From NCBI GenBank assembly GCA_019425655.1, contig NQWY01025226.1:1-22091 (forward strand): a stretch of DNA of 22,091 nucleotides, given 5' to 3'. Below the pieces are notes generated by a model that was given only the letters and a program-made list of their open reading frames with translations, was not told where the DNA came from and did no database searches. Source of the stretch: Rhizophagus prolifer (lineage: Eukaryota > Glomeromycota > Glomeromycetes > Glomerales > Glomeraceae). Positions 21,088 to 22,091 of this stretch are shown one piece after another (position 1 is the first letter of the stretch; the number at the start of each line of letters is the position of its first letter). The translations under genes were made by a program, and so were the position numbers.

Positions 21088-21097
21088 ATCACGTGAT
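21088..21097. promoter_or_regulatory. ATCACGTGAT palindrome upstream of SDA1
   Basis: A perfect 10-bp palindrome 69 bp upstream of the SDA1 start. A second GATCACGTGG lies at 20978-20987, and a TCACGTGA at 20615-20622. This is a bHLH-type (CACGTG) site by known specificity. Proximity to the start codon and repetition support a promoter role, by inference. Confidence 0.45.
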
Positions 21098-21165
21098 TCA
21101 GATTCCATCACTGATCAGGAAAATTTTTTTTTTTTCAAAAAAAAAACAAAAAGCCCTCCTCAATT

Positions 21166-22091
21166 ATGGGCAAACGAAATAGGACAGCGTTATTACCAAA
21201 TAATTTACCACAATTACAAAATCTTATAAAACGAGATCCTATATCTTATAAACGAGATTTTTTACAACAGTATAGACATTATGAATCACAGTTAGATATA
21301 TTTAAATTAAAACCCGATGAAGAAGCTGAAGAATTTGGAAATTTGATAACTTTTATTTCTCAGGTTATAATATGCCCTTGCATTTTCTTTGAAAAAAAAT
21401 AATTGGTTTATTTATCTATTAATACATTACGTATGTTGTTATAGGTAGCGCAATGTTATTTACAAGAAACTAGCTCATTTCCACAACAGATTATAAACCT
21501 ACTTTCAGAACATTACCAAATATTAAATCCTGATTTACGTAAAACTATGGTACAAACATTAGTTTTATTGCGTAATAAAGATATTATACCTAGTGTCACG
21601 TAATTACCTCTTTTTTTTATAAGTTGGAGAATTGTTCTTTTTCATACTGAGTTGATCGGATAATTCAATCTTTTTCTTATAAATAAATAATAATAAGTAA
21701 ATTTTAGTAACAAAAGGAATGAATTACCTGATCCTTCATTATTGAAAAAAAAAGAGTTAACATATTATTTTTTTTTTCTTTTTCTATTCAATTAATTTAC
21801 CTACCATATCAAACATTTAATACTTTTCTCCCTCCTAATTATAGTCTATTGTCGCTATTCTTTACATTATTCCGAACTAGAGATAAACATTTAAGAGAAT
21901 TATTATATTCATATATAGTAACAGATATAAAAAATCAAAATGCCAAACATAAAAACAACAAGCTTAATAAAACTTTACAAAGTTTCATGTATACAATTTT
22001 AATAATGTAAAAATAGGAGGGGAAAGAACTAATTCTGAAATGAGTGAAAATTCGATTGCTGCAAAAAAAAGTTTGGATGTTTGCATTGAAT
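21166..22091 (+). CDS. SDA1: SDA1 (SDAD1) ribosome biogenesis protein, 5' part
   Basis: Nucleolar factor needed for 60S pre-ribosome maturation and export. Only the N-terminal 187 codons are in the window; the gene continues beyond 22091. Exons: 21166-21363, 21445-21599, 21845-22006, 22045-22091 and on. The start [17 protein letters not shown] is the SDA1 hallmark, followed by [75 protein letters not shown] and [11 protein letters not shown], colinear with human SDAD1. Intron 2 is long (245 nt) and intron 3 is only 38 nt. CACGTG palindromes lie in its upstream region. Confidence 0.94.
22007..22044 (+). other. 38-nt ultrashort intron in SDA1
   Basis: Begins GTAAAAATAG and ends GAAATGAG, with ACTAAT, a branch-point-like motif, 15-20 nt before the acceptor. 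Unspliced, the frame meets TAA after ATAATG. Removing 38 nt joins FMYTILI to [12 protein letters not shown], which aligns with human SDAD1 without any gap. No other GT..AG pair restores both frame and length. Confidence 0.7.

Larger units (their letters stand above)
20218..21165. other. Intergenic region between HOM2 and SDA1
   Basis: About 950 bp. The left part contains a 62-codon minus-strand frame (20321-20509) with a hydrophobic start, of doubtful reality. The middle (20560-20780) is more GC-balanced, with short direct repeats such as the doubled GTTTTAACAG near 20735-20752. Around 20891-20976 are three imperfect GATATA.C..GAACT units. Three CACGTG cores lie at 20616, 20981 and 21090. No RNA gene is recognised. 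Confidence 0.45.

Noticed and set aside
1-22091. tRNA, 5S rRNA, snoRNA, CRISPR or viral/retroelement sequences
   Set aside because: None was apparent by eye. There are no repeat-spacer arrays, and no reverse transcriptase, integrase or capsid-like frames.

Overview
The window is eukaryotic nuclear DNA: AT-rich, gene-dense, and full of short GT-AG introns, most of them 55-95 nt. RIB1 and HOM2 (riboflavin and aspartate-family amino acid synthesis) point to a fungus. SRRM1, a TDRD9-like helicase and many introns per gene point away from yeasts and towards an early-diverging filamentous fungus. A glomeromycotinan (arbuscular mycorrhizal) fungus fits the base composition and gene style best, but that placement is inference.

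Layout, left to right: a PWI/RS splicing coactivator (SRRM1, minus, 386-2483); a DEIH-box helicase related to animal TDRD9 (minus, 2754-7245); GTP cyclohydrolase II (RIB1, plus, 7657-8744); LSM8 (minus, 9057-9561); a SEC14-GOLD lipid-transfer-type protein (plus, 10555-12337); the HSP90 co-chaperone SGT1 (plus, 12514-13720); mitochondrial asparaginyl-tRNA synthetase (minus, 13847-15401); a MEMO-family protein (plus, 15551-17104); a METTL2/METTL8-type tRNA m3C methyltransferase (minus, 17147-18639); aspartate-semialdehyde dehydrogenase (HOM2, plus, 19059-20217); and the 5' part of the ribosome-biogenesis factor SDA1 (plus, from 21166, running off the right edge). Exon boundaries were assigned by hand from splice signals, reading phase and family similarity. 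The spliced lengths come out in frame for all genes except the three noted below.

The genes are mostly housekeeping and share no operon-like function, although RNA processing recurs (SRRM1, helicase, LSM8, AsnRS, tRNA methyltransferase, SDA1). Neighbours are packed as divergent pairs with short shared promoters and convergent pairs with very short tails (42 bp between MEMO and the methyltransferase, 126 bp between SGT1 and AsnRS).

The unusual points are: a TDRD9-type helicase without a visible Tudor domain in a probable fungus; two extremely short introns (32 nt in RIB1, 38 nt in SDA1); a 246-bp MITE-like element with GC-rich terminal inverted repeats in the divergent METTL2/HOM2 promoter; a coding-like island in a 524-nt SRRM1 intron; a possible dual-start (mitochondrial/cytosolic) methyltransferase; recurrent TCACGTGA palindromes in promoters; and a cluster of one-base frame breaks between about 11.58 and 14.96 kb (SEC14-GOLD, SGT1, AsnRS). 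The frame breaks look more like sequence errors than decay, because every domain on both sides stays intact.
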